From the NCBI GenBank assembly GCA_904419955.1, contig CAJFTO010000027.1, forward strand, positions 1 to 40,983: 40,983 nt of DNA, read 5' to 3'. The stretch is from Candidatus Roslinia caecavium (GTDB taxonomy: Bacteria > Bacillota > Clostridia > Monoglobales > Monoglobaceae). The position numbers were made by a program, and so were the translations under genes. Under the pieces are notes generated by a model. That model did no database searches and was not told where the DNA came from. It worked only from the letters and a program-made list of their open reading frames with translations. Each line of letters begins with the position of its first letter. Positions within the stretch are counted from its first letter, which is position 1. This document shows, in pieces, positions 10,068-17,148 of this stretch.

Positions 10068-10104
10068 GGCGCGAAACGCATAAAGGCTTTCGCGCCTTTT
10101 TATT
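10068..10104 (+). terminator. Rho-independent terminator
   Basis: A perfect 9-base stem, GGCGCGAAA and TTTCGCGCC, with an 11-base loop is followed by TTTTTATT. It lies 21 bases after the stop codon of the GT-C-like gene. Confidence 0.9.
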
Positions 10105-10162
10105 CGCCGTTTTAAAACTCATCTGCGTCGACGGCGTTTTTCGCATTTTATAACATCTTGGC

Positions 10163-10924
10163 TCAGAGCCGTATAGACCAATCGCCGTAATCAAATATTC
10201 CGGCGCCGAAACGCAGGTCGCCGTATCGATCGATACGTTCGAGCGCGTTCCGCATACGAATTATGATCTCGGGCTTAATATCGAGCGAATGATGCGCCGG
10301 AAACACTCTTTCGGCAGGAAGATACGATATCTTTTTAAGCGACGCGAGATACGCCTTCGGATCCGTAGAAGGATAGTACGCGAGCAGTTCTCCCTTATAG
10401 ACCAGATCGCCTGTGAAAAGGTATCCCCTCTCCTCTTCCCAAAAACACATATGCCCCGGCGAATGTCCAGGCGTATGCAATACTCCAAGTCTTCTTCCGC
10501 CTATATCGATACTTTCGCCGCCTGATAAAACCCTTGAGGGCGTTCCCTGAAAAATCTCGTACGTATCGACGTCGTAGCCGTCCGGCAGGTCGCATCTATC
10601 GACGATCATGCGCTTTACGGCCTCTATAGGCAGCGGAAAACCGCCGCTCAGCCAGCTTAGCTCTTCTTTATGAGCGTAAAAGTCCGGGAAATATTTATGT
10701 CCGCCTATATGATCCCAGTGGATATGCGTAGCGACCGCTTCTACCGGTCTATCCGTAAGCTTCACTACCTCGTTATAGATATCGCATATCCCGAGTCCGG
10801 TATCTATCAGCAAACTGCGTTTGGCTCCGTTTAAGAGATAACAGTGCGTCTCCTCCCAGTGACGGTATTCGCTGATAATGTAAGTGTCGTTATCTATTTT
10901 ATCTACGGTAAACCAATTCTTCAT
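10163..10924 (-). CDS. MBL-fold metallo-hydrolase
   Basis: Metallo-beta-lactamase-fold hydrolase of 253 residues, glyoxalase II-like in layout. Metal ligands are visible in order: THIHWDHIGG (HxHxDH), TPGHSPGHMCF, FTGDLVYKG and PAHHSLD. There is no signal peptide, so it is probably cytoplasmic. The ATG at 10924 is chosen because AAGGAG lies 5 bases upstream; the GTG at 10930 overlaps that site. The gene follows the hybrid kinase by 61 bases on the same strand and may be co-transcribed with it. Candidate substrates include thioesters, phosphodiesters or lactones; the sequence does not decide between them. Confidence 0.88.
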   Translation of the reverse strand: MKNWFTVDKIDNDTYIISEYRHWEETHCYLLNGAKRSLLIDTGLGICDIYNEVVKLTDRPVEAVATHIHWDHIGGHKYFPDFYAHKEELSWLSGGFPLPIEAVKRMIVDRCDLPDGYDVDTYEIFQGTPSRVLSGGESIDIGGRRLGVLHTPGHSPGHMCFWEEERGYLFTGDLVYKGELLAYYPSTDPKAYLASLKKISYLPAERVFPAHHSLDIKPEIIIRMRNALERIDRYGDLRFGAGIFDYGDWSIRL

Positions 10925-10985
10925 AATCACTCCTTACTCTCTATAGCGCTCAGAGCTCCGCAAATTATATACGCGAAAAAATTTG

Positions 10986-13502
10986 CTATTTATTTCTCGT
11001 CAGCTCCGCAAGAGTTTTGCAAAGAACCTTAAAATCGATCGGTTTTGAAATATGCGCGTCCATTCCGGCGGCGGCGGTTGCGGCAAGATCCTCCGCGAAA
11101 GCGTTAGCCGTAACCGCTATTATCGGTATCGTTTTAGCGTCGCCGCGCCTCGTCTTCCTAATCGTCTGCGCGGCCTCGCAGCCGTCCATCTCAGGCATCT
11201 GCATATCCATCAAAATAGCGTCGAACTCAAACTCGGCCGACTTTTCAAAGATATCTACGGCCTCTCTGCCGTTCCACGCCTTTACCGCTTCGCAGCCGTA
11301 CATCGCCAAAAGCTCGCACGCAATATCCATATTGATCTCGTTATCCTCGGCGAGCAGTATCTTTTTTCCTCTCAGTAGCTCAGTATCTTTTTCGCCGCGC
11401 TCCTCGCTTTCGGCGCTATCGTTCTCCTGATTCACGCCTTTAAAAGGAATGGTCACCGTAAAGACGCTCCCCTTTCCGAGCTCGCTCTCTACCGAGATTT
11501 CCCCGTTCATCTGAGAAACTAAGCTTTTTACTATCGGCATACCGAGACCGGTTCCCGAAATATTCTTCGCTCCGAACCTGGTCTCTCTCTCGTACGGCGT
11601 AAAAAGTTTCTCCATAAACTCCCGAGACATTCCCGCTCCGGCATCCTTGACTATAAACCGGTATTTTGTATACTCGCTTCGCTCAAGCTCCTTAACGCAA
11701 AGGCTGACGCTATCGCCCGCCGACGAAAATTTTACCGCGTTTGACATAAGATTGTTAAGTATTTGCGTAAGACGGAAAGAATCTCCGTATACGTTCTCCG
11801 TCTCGATCTCAAAACCGACCGAAACGTTCTTTCCTTCTTTCTCCGCCCGCGTCCTGAAAATATCCGCGCAGTCGCTTACGCACTGCCTTAAATTAAAATG
11901 CTTGTTTTCTAAAACAATTTTACCGTTTTCAAGTCTCGACATCTCTAAAATGTCATTTATCAACTCTAAAAGTTGCTGACTCGAATAATTGATCTTCTTC
12001 AGATCGTCTTTGAGACTTTCCGGATTATCCGTATGCAACTCGGCCAGCTCCGACAATCCGATAATGGCGTTGAGAGGCGTTCTCATATCGTGCGACATTC
12101 TTGAGAAGAATGAATTCTTAGACTCCTCGCTCTCTCTGGCCGCTTTGATCGATTCCTTCAAAAGCTGTATCTGTCTAAGCTGCGCTCGTTTTTCCTCATC
12201 CACCTCTTTAAAACACAACACAGCTTCCTCCGGATTCAGCGACTCGTCGAAAAGCAGACGGACGTTCACCCATCTGTATTCGTCCCCAAAAAGTCTCTGA
12301 AAATCGCCGCCGTAATCTCTCGTTCGCTGCGAAACCAACCTACGGACATTTTCAATTGAAAAACTTCGCCTAAATTCCTCGAACACCTCGGAACGCATAA
12401 GTTCTCCCATCGTACTCAAAAGCAAGTTATAATCGCCCTCGGCGGGAATTTTTGAACGCATATAGTCCGAGCCCTTGATCATCTCATACCTTTCGTTTGA
12501 AAAATCCATCCTGTAAATTGCGTAGTACGAATTGCCCAATACTCGGACTGTCTCGTTCGTCCTTACAATATTTCTATTCATATGATTCTCTCTTATACTC
12601 ATAGCTATAAATATAGCTAAGAATATCAAAATAATCCCTATATACCATATAGAAATCGTTCTAACGCCTCCGAGCAGAGAATTATACGGTATCGTAATAA
12701 TCGATATCCAGCCGTTTTCTGCGATATCATAGTAAGCCGCGAACTTTTCGCCTCCTGGACTGTGAATATACGCGTCAAAACGGTCAAAACTTCCATCCTC
12801 GATCTTAGATACAATCTCGTCGATATATTGCTGCAGTTGTTCTCCGGAGAAGTCAAGTTCAGTATCTCCGTATAAAAGATTTCCCGACGAGTCGCACAAA
12901 AAATAAGCGCTGCCGTCAGGCAGACTGTGCGCTCTTGAGTCTATACGGAACTGCTCCGGAAATATATCAAAAGCCACTACGTCGCCCGGAACGCTTAACT
13001 CCTGAGCGATCGTTACCACCGTCATTCCAGAAATAGCGTCAATATATCCGTCGGTAAAAATCACTTCTCCATTCGCCTCAACCGCTTTATTATACCACTC
13101 CGCATCCTCTACCGCAAAATCACCGTCGCCATCCCATGGATTAGCGGCTATTATTTTACCGTCTATCACTGCGTAAGGATCTATAACGTTCGCGCCCAAT
13201 GCAGAACTCACCGTTTCTAAAAACGACCGTATCCACTCTTCCGGAACGTCGCTCGTTTGTAACTGACTGTTTATGTACTCGCAGCTGAGCATCATCATCG
13301 CTTCGTAAGCGATCATGCTTCTTTCGCTCTCCAATGAATAGCTGTTCGCCATTTCGCTGCCCATTCTTTTGGCGTTATCGAGCAGTATACCGCGCACCAC
13401 TATCACGCTGCATACGGCCATAACCGCTATAACCGCCAAAATTATGGCGTTTCTTTTCAGCTTATTCAGCGTCGCCTTATACCCGCGCCCTTTCTTCTTC
13501 AT
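10986..13502 (-). CDS. Hybrid sensor histidine kinase with C-terminal receiver
   Basis: Membrane sensor kinase of 838 residues. Membrane segments at about 19-39 and 283-301 flank an extracytoplasmic region of about 240 residues that looks like a double-Cache ligand sensor. A PAS-like region (about 320-435) leads to the HisKA box SRMSHDMRTPLNAIIG with His471 as phosphoacceptor. The ATPase domain has NLMSNAVKFS, DAGAGM and GTGLGMPIVKS. A receiver follows with AEDNE (719-722) and Asp766 in ILMDMQMPEMDG, then Lys820. There is no internal HPt domain; that function is supplied by the preceding gene, which overlaps this one by 26 bases. Flow would be His471, Asp766, HPt, then the HD-GYP regulator. 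The ligand is unknown. GGGAG lies 7 bases before the ATG. Confidence 0.93.
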   Translation of the reverse strand: MKKKGRGYKATLNKLKRNAIILAVIAVMAVCSVIVVRGILLDNAKRMGSEMANSYSLESERSMIAYEAMMMLSCEYINSQLQTSDVPEEWIRSFLETVSSALGANVIDPYAVIDGKIIAANPWDGDGDFAVEDAEWYNKAVEANGEVIFTDGYIDAISGMTVVTIAQELSVPGDVVAFDIFPEQFRIDSRAHSLPDGSAYFLCDSSGNLLYGDTELDFSGEQLQQYIDEIVSKIEDGSFDRFDAYIHSPGGEKFAAYYDIAENGWISIITIPYNSLLGGVRTISIWYIGIILIFLAIFIAMSIRENHMNRNIVRTNETVRVLGNSYYAIYRMDFSNERYEMIKGSDYMRSKIPAEGDYNLLLSTMGELMRSEVFEEFRRSFSIENVRRLVSQRTRDYGGDFQRLFGDEYRWVNVRLLFDESLNPEEAVLCFKEVDEEKRAQLRQIQLLKESIKAARESEESKNSFFSRMSHDMRTPLNAIIGLSELAELHTDNPESLKDDLKKINYSSQQLLELINDILEMSRLENGKIVLENKHFNLRQCVSDCADIFRTRAEKEGKNVSVGFEIETENVYGDSFRLTQILNNLMSNAVKFSSAGDSVSLCVKELERSEYTKYRFIVKDAGAGMSREFMEKLFTPYERETRFGAKNISGTGLGMPIVKSLVSQMNGEISVESELGKGSVFTVTIPFKGVNQENDSAESEERGEKDTELLRGKKILLAEDNEINMDIACELLAMYGCEAVKAWNGREAVDIFEKSAEFEFDAILMDMQMPEMDGCEAAQTIRKTRRGDAKTIPIIAVTANAFAEDLAATAAAGMDAHISKPIDFKVLCKTLAELTRNK

Positions 13503-13857
13503 CTTTCCACTCCCTGAGAATCTCTATTAATTCGTCGTAGCGCCTTACAAACTCCGGCAATCTTTTTCGCGCCGACTCCATACTCCCGCCGCGCAGCGGT
13601 TCGACCAGCTCCGACGCCGCATGGTATAAGCTAACAAACGACAGATTACCGCAGATCCCTTTTAACGCATGAGCCGCTGCGAACGCCTTTTTCCCATCGC
13701 CGGTCTCCACCGCGTTAACAAGCTCTTCATAATTCTTATCGTCTATAAACCTAAACGCGAACTTAGTATACAGCGCCTCGTTACCCATAAACCGCTCGAT
13801 AGCGCTTTCCGTATCTACTCCGATCCGTCTCAGCTTTTTGATTATTTCTTTATTCAT
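13477..13857 (-). CDS. Histidine phosphotransfer (HPt) protein
   Basis: A free-standing 126-residue, mostly helical phosphotransfer protein. The HPt signature is AAHALKGICGNLSF, with His63 as the phosphorylated residue. It would carry phosphate from the receiver of the hybrid kinase to the receiver of the HD-GYP regulator. It overlaps the start of the kinase gene by 26 bases and follows the regulator gene by 40 bases, so the three are almost certainly one transcript and translated in a fixed ratio. Separate HPt proteins are less usual than fused ones in such kinases. Assignment is firm from the motif and the context. Confidence 0.9.
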   Translation of the reverse strand: MNKEIIKKLRRIGVDTESAIERFMGNEALYTKFAFRFIDDKNYEELVNAVETGDGKKAFAAAHALKGICGNLSFVSLYHAASELVEPLRGGSMESARKRLPEFVRRYDELIEILREWKDEEERARV

Positions 13858-13897
13858 ATCTACTTACCTCATATATACGTCTGTCTAATAGCTCGAT

Positions 13898-14983
13898 CTA
13901 ATAAAAAAGCTCCCTGATCTCGTTTTCCGAATCAATAAACTCTTTAAGAAGCTTAGGATTAAATTCGCCGCATTCGCCGCCGCAAATCATCTTAAGCGTC
14001 TTTTCTGGACTGTACGCGTCTTTATATACCCTCTTACTGACCAACGCATCGTAAACGTCGGCTAATGAAACTACCTGAGACCATATAGATATATCGTTTC
14101 CCTTGAGTCCTTCGGGATAACCTCGACCGTCCCAGCGTTCATGATGATGCAGCGCTATATCGTAAGCGTAATCGAAGATCTTATGATCCCTAAGCTGAGG
14201 GATCTTCTCCAGAAGACGGGCACCCTGAGTAGTATGCGTCTTCATAATATCGTATTCCTCAGGCGTAAGACGTCCCGGCTTATTTAAAATAGCGTCGTCA
14301 ATCGCTATCTTTCCAATATCGTGCATTATGGACGCCATAGATATCAGCTCGACGGCGTCGTCCGAGATCCCGTCGCCTAAGCGCGTGGTCTTCAACAAAT
14401 ATCTGGTTATGCCGCTTATTCTTTGAACGTGTTCTCCCGACTCTCCGCTTCTAAACTCTATAGCGGTGGCAAGAGCTTCTACCATTCCCATATTAAGACG
14501 CATGATTTCAACGTCTTTATCGATCAACTCCATATTTTGACGCTGCACAATCCGGCGCATTTTTCTTCTTGAAACAAACAATTCCACTATCGAATCGACG
14601 CGCCTACGTACAATATGCGGCGTAACAGGTTTTAAGACAACGTCCATAACTCCCAGATCGTACCCCTCTTTTATGATCCGTTCATTAGCCTCCGCAGTGA
14701 TCAAAAACACGGGGATGATCTCGAGCAAATTTCTATCCTTTAACTCCTTCAAAAGTTGGAGTCCATCCATAACGGGCATCACCACGTCGAGCAACAACGC
14801 GCATATACGCTCCTTCTGCGCCAAAAGCTTTTTAAGACATTCCTCTCCGTTTTCAGCCTCTTCGATCCGGTAGGTATCTTTAAATATCTCGTTGAGTATC
14901 GCTCTGTTGATCTCATCGTCGTCGGCGATTAAAATCGTATCGGGTACAACTGATTTTTGTTTTAAAGGCTCGTATTCTTTCAT
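13898..14983 (-). CDS. Response regulator with HD-GYP c-di-GMP phosphodiesterase output
   Basis: A 361-residue two-domain protein. The receiver (about 15-135) has the acidic pair in IADDDEIN, phosphoacceptor Asp66 in LLLDVVMPVMDG and Lys118 in VLKPVTP. A helical linker leads to an HD-GYP domain (about 165-361) with HD at 221-222 (IMHDIGKIAIDDAIL), His250 (MKTHTTQG), the HHHERWDGRGYPEGL block (279-293) and SLADVYDAL. HD-GYP domains hydrolyse cyclic di-GMP, and the metal ligands and GYP residues appear intact. AAGGAGAGG precedes the ATG and overlaps the stop codon of a decayed GGDEF gene upstream. It is the likely final acceptor of the HPt-borne phosphate. Confidence 0.94.
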   Translation of the reverse strand: MKEYEPLKQKSVVPDTILIADDDEINRAILNEIFKDTYRIEEAENGEECLKKLLAQKERICALLLDVVMPVMDGLQLLKELKDRNLLEIIPVFLITAEANERIIKEGYDLGVMDVVLKPVTPHIVRRRVDSIVELFVSRRKMRRIVQRQNMELIDKDVEIMRLNMGMVEALATAIEFRSGESGEHVQRISGITRYLLKTTRLGDGISDDAVELISMASIMHDIGKIAIDDAILNKPGRLTPEEYDIMKTHTTQGARLLEKIPQLRDHKIFDYAYDIALHHHERWDGRGYPEGLKGNDISIWSQVVSLADVYDALVSKRVYKDAYSPEKTLKMICGGECGEFNPKLLKEFIDSENEIRELFY

Positions 14984-14996
14984 TGTTCGCCTCTCC

Positions 14997-15640
14997 TTAC
15001 AATAAATTTACTGTTCTATATATAACGCTGTACCTATTTTTTCCATCTCTTTTCGCTTTATACAAATCCGTATTGGATATTTCATAAAAATCATTATACC
15101 AACCCCTTTTATTGGTTAAAAATATCGCCGCGCGGCATTTATGAATTCGTCGCCTCCCGATCTGTAGACGACACCACTCTTTCTGAACGTGCATTTTATA
15201 ACCTCGGCAAACTTCACTAAGACTTCGTCTGCTTTTTGTGATGTCCGAAAGCGTCGTTTATACGTTTAAAATCGTTTAAATCTATCAAGAACATATATTC
15301 CAGCCGTCCGTAATATCCCTTTGAAGTTCTTTAGAAACCGGCTCTCTGCCCATCCTGACATTATATCTCTCCCTTAACATCGGGTCGTACGTCGCGTCTT
15401 TTACAACAGCCGCTGTCTTTGTATAAACGACTCTATGTTTCTGAAACAGCCCGTCGCGCACGCGTATTCCGTATACCGTTCAATATACTTACAACAACCG
15501 ATCTTGCGTCACTTATCCCCTTCGCTTTCATTCAAACACGCCTGAAGCTCAAAGTTTATCCTTTTTCTCTCCGCTTCCATTTCCTTAGCTCAAGGATGTG
15601 ACCTCGCATCATACTCGAAAATGCTGTATTTTCGCTATAT
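14997..15640 (-). pseudogene. Decayed GGDEF (diguanylate cyclase) gene
   Basis: Pieces of one GGDEF domain can be read on the minus strand in different frames. FLIDLNDFKRINDAFGHH (about 15237-15292) is the metal and guanine binding segment. A shift in the T5 run at 15233-15237 moves the reading to ADEVLVKFAEVIK, then VVYRSGGDEF (GGDEF near 15143-15160), which soon meets a stop. The domain end, NTDLYKAKRDGKNRYSVIY, is in a further frame ending at 14997. The gap between the GGDEF motif and that end is about 25 codons shorter than normal, so a deletion is likely too. Upstream, scrambled fragments such as EMEAERKRINFELQACLNES suggest the gene once reached at least 15640; that boundary is uncertain. 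The stop codon overlaps the ribosome binding site of the HD-GYP gene, so it was once its operon partner. Confidence 0.85.
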
Positions 15641-15977
15641 ATACCCATTGCGCCCGCTACTGCGGATTCTTTCCGAACGCCCAACCTATTCTATACCTGA
15701 CGCGTAATCAATAGATAAATTCTGTATCATAACAAGCGCCTCGTCAATTTTACGTCAAAATTACTAATACATTATAATTTATATTAATTAAAAAGTAAAC
15801 ATCTTTTCTACAAAATAACCGTTTTTATTACATAATTAAAAGACGCGTCAATATATAAATCTATGCGACGCTAAAATAAATACTACGCTGTTTTACATTC
15901 TCCCGCATTAGCGATCCGTCTTGTAAAATAGCAAGAAATTATATGTAAACTAAACCATATTAAAAACTGTCTCCGGA
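15641..15977. other. Gene-free AT-rich stretch
   Basis: I find no convincing coding frame, RNA or repeat here. It is very AT-rich, stops are frequent in all frames, and it may include more remains of the broken GGDEF gene at its left end. Confidence 0.5.
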
Positions 15978-15979
15978 CA

Positions 15980-15996
15980 AAAGCCGAGCGTCGGCG
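15980..15996 (-). terminator. Possible terminator of the XRE/ImmA pair
   Basis: On the minus strand GCCGA, a 3-base loop and TCGGC are followed by TTTTG, a few bases past the stop of the metallopeptidase gene. The stem is short (5 pairs), so this is tentative. Confidence 0.4.
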
Positions 15997-16000
15997 ACTT

Positions 16001-16474
16001 CTACATATCCGGTTTGTACGCCCCGTTTATCCCCATATATTTTAACTTGATCCCAACTATGTTTAGATCGTATCCTAAAATAGCCGCGATCTGCTTTATC
16101 GTATAATCCGAACTTACCAGCTCGAATATCTCGTCGTCCGTTATCAAAAGCTCTGCCGCAAATACGTTGGCTTCCAGCTCCGGACGCGTCTGAGGATCGT
16201 AAAAGGAAATCTCTCTGATTACAGGGTTATCGGCAAGATAATCGTGCAGCAGATGATGCCCAAGCTCATGCGCGCAAACAAGCTCCGCCTCCTTCTCCGA
16301 AAGCGAATCGTTTATAACTATATACGTCCTCTTATTAATTACGCTGTAAAACCCCTTTAAATTTCCAATATCCTTAAACTTTACTCTTATTCCGGCCTCG
16401 CGGCAAATCTCAAAGGGATCCCGGGTATTATATTTTTCAATCGTCTTGCGTACAAGCTCAATAATATACTCCAT
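16001..16474 (-). CDS. ImmA/IrrE-family metallopeptidase
   Basis: A 157-residue cytoplasmic protein with the zinc peptidase motif HELGH (His69, Glu70, His73, in CAHELGHHLLHD) and the downstream Glu in ELEANVFAAELLI, typical of the COG2856/IrrE-ImmA family. The C-terminal YTIKQIAAILGYDLNIVGIKL resembles the helical end of these proteins. Known members cut a partner XRE-family repressor on a DNA-damage or quorum signal (ImmA cuts ImmR, IrrE cuts DdrO). Here the XRE gene lies 24 bases upstream on the same strand, and dinB is divergent. Cleavage of that XRE partner is a family-based inference. A GAGAGG ribosome binding site precedes the ATG. Confidence 0.9.
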   Translation of the reverse strand: MEYIIELVRKTIEKYNTRDPFEICREAGIRVKFKDIGNLKGFYSVINKRTYIVINDSLSEKEAELVCAHELGHHLLHDYLADNPVIREISFYDPQTRPELEANVFAAELLITDDEIFELVSSDYTIKQIAAILGYDLNIVGIKLKYMGINGAYKPDM

Positions 16475-16498
16475 TATAAATCCTCTCTTCGACCGAAG

Positions 16499-16828
16499 CT
16501 AATCAAGCGATTCCTCATATATCTCTTTGATAGCGATCATAACCTTTTCCTTGCTCTCTTTATCAAGATTACCTCCGGCAAACAGCGTGTTAAGTCTGAG
16601 TATTATATCCTCGATCTCGTCCGCGTCGCCTTCATTCTCGTCGAAAAAGTAATCGTAGGATATTTTAAAATATTCGCCGTATTTTTTTAGAACGTCCGTC
16701 CTCGGCGCGCGCTCGCCGCTTTCATAATTTCTGATCGCCCTAGACGTTATTCCAAGCTCTTTTGCAAGCTCGTACTGAGATAAATTTTTCTTTAACCTAA
16801 GTTCCTTTAATTTTTCGGACAGCGTCAT
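16499..16828 (-). CDS. XRE-family (HTH) transcriptional repressor
   Basis: A 109-residue DNA-binding protein. The helix-turn-helix is at residues of about 6-60: LKELRLKKNLSQYELAKELG, then ITSRAIRNYESGERAPRTD. The C-terminal 45 residues are acidic and helical and could form a dimer or the peptidase target. GGGGAG lies just before the ATG. It is transcribed with the ImmA/IrrE-type gene and divergent from dinB; two near-identical operator-like sites lie in the region between. The natural reading is a repressor of its own operon and of dinB, but binding to those sites is not shown by sequence alone, because they also match LexA boxes. Confidence 0.9.
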   Translation of the reverse strand: MTLSEKLKELRLKKNLSQYELAKELGITSRAIRNYESGERAPRTDVLKKYGEYFKISYDYFFDENEGDADEIEDIILRLNTLFAGGNLDKESKEKVMIAIKEIYEESLD

Positions 16829-16897
16829 ATCGATCTCCCCTTTTATAATAATCTCCGGCGCTTCGTCCGGCTTTTTAATATTTACTTTAACTTCCTC

Positions 16898-16926
16898 TTG
16901 ACAAGGAACAAATGTTCCTATATTAT
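16898..16926 (+). promoter_or_regulatory. Promoter toward dinB
   Basis: TTGACA (16898-16903), a spacer of exactly 17 bases, and TATTAT (16921-16926). The spacer is almost entirely filled by operator site 1. The predicted start near 16933 leaves a leader of about 216 bases before the dinB ATG. Confidence 0.75.
16905..16918. promoter_or_regulatory. Operator site 1, SOS-box-like
   Basis: GGAACAAATGTTCC is an inverted repeat (GGAACA, 2 bases, TGTTCC). It matches the Gram-positive LexA/DinR box core GAAC-N4-GTTC exactly. It lies between the -35 and -10 of the dinB promoter, where a bound protein would block RNA polymerase. It could also be the operator of the adjacent XRE repressor. Confidence 0.7.
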
Positions 16927-16936
16927 ATATTTAACA

Positions 16937-16950
16937 GGAACAAACATTCC
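16937..16950. promoter_or_regulatory. Operator site 2, SOS-box-like with one mismatch
   Basis: GGAACAAACATTCC is a close copy of site 1, with GAAC-N4-ATTC in place of GTTC. Its centre is 32 bases from that of site 1, about three helical turns, so two dimers would sit on the same face. It begins just after the predicted dinB transcription start. Confidence 0.6.
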
Positions 16951-17148
16951 TCACACGCTTAATATAACATAACCGCGCCGCAAAGTCAAGAAACAAGCTG
17001 AAATAAATTAGAGCCGATTAGGATCGAGTTTTAGTAACGCGCCGCGGTCACATTTCACCGTCGGCTCCGGACGCCATTTAGAGTTAAATTGCGTTTTTAC
17101 GCAAACGTTCTATCTATATTAAATCGATTAAATTGGAGGGCGATTAAA

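Noticed and set aside
15419-15601. Plus-strand frame of about 60 codons over the GGDEF remains
   Set aside because: No ribosome binding site; it is a shadow of the decayed minus-strand gene.
16898-17148. Riboswitch or T-box in the dinB leader
   Set aside because: I see no known riboswitch core; the only structure is a short TTGCGT/ACGCAA hairpin.
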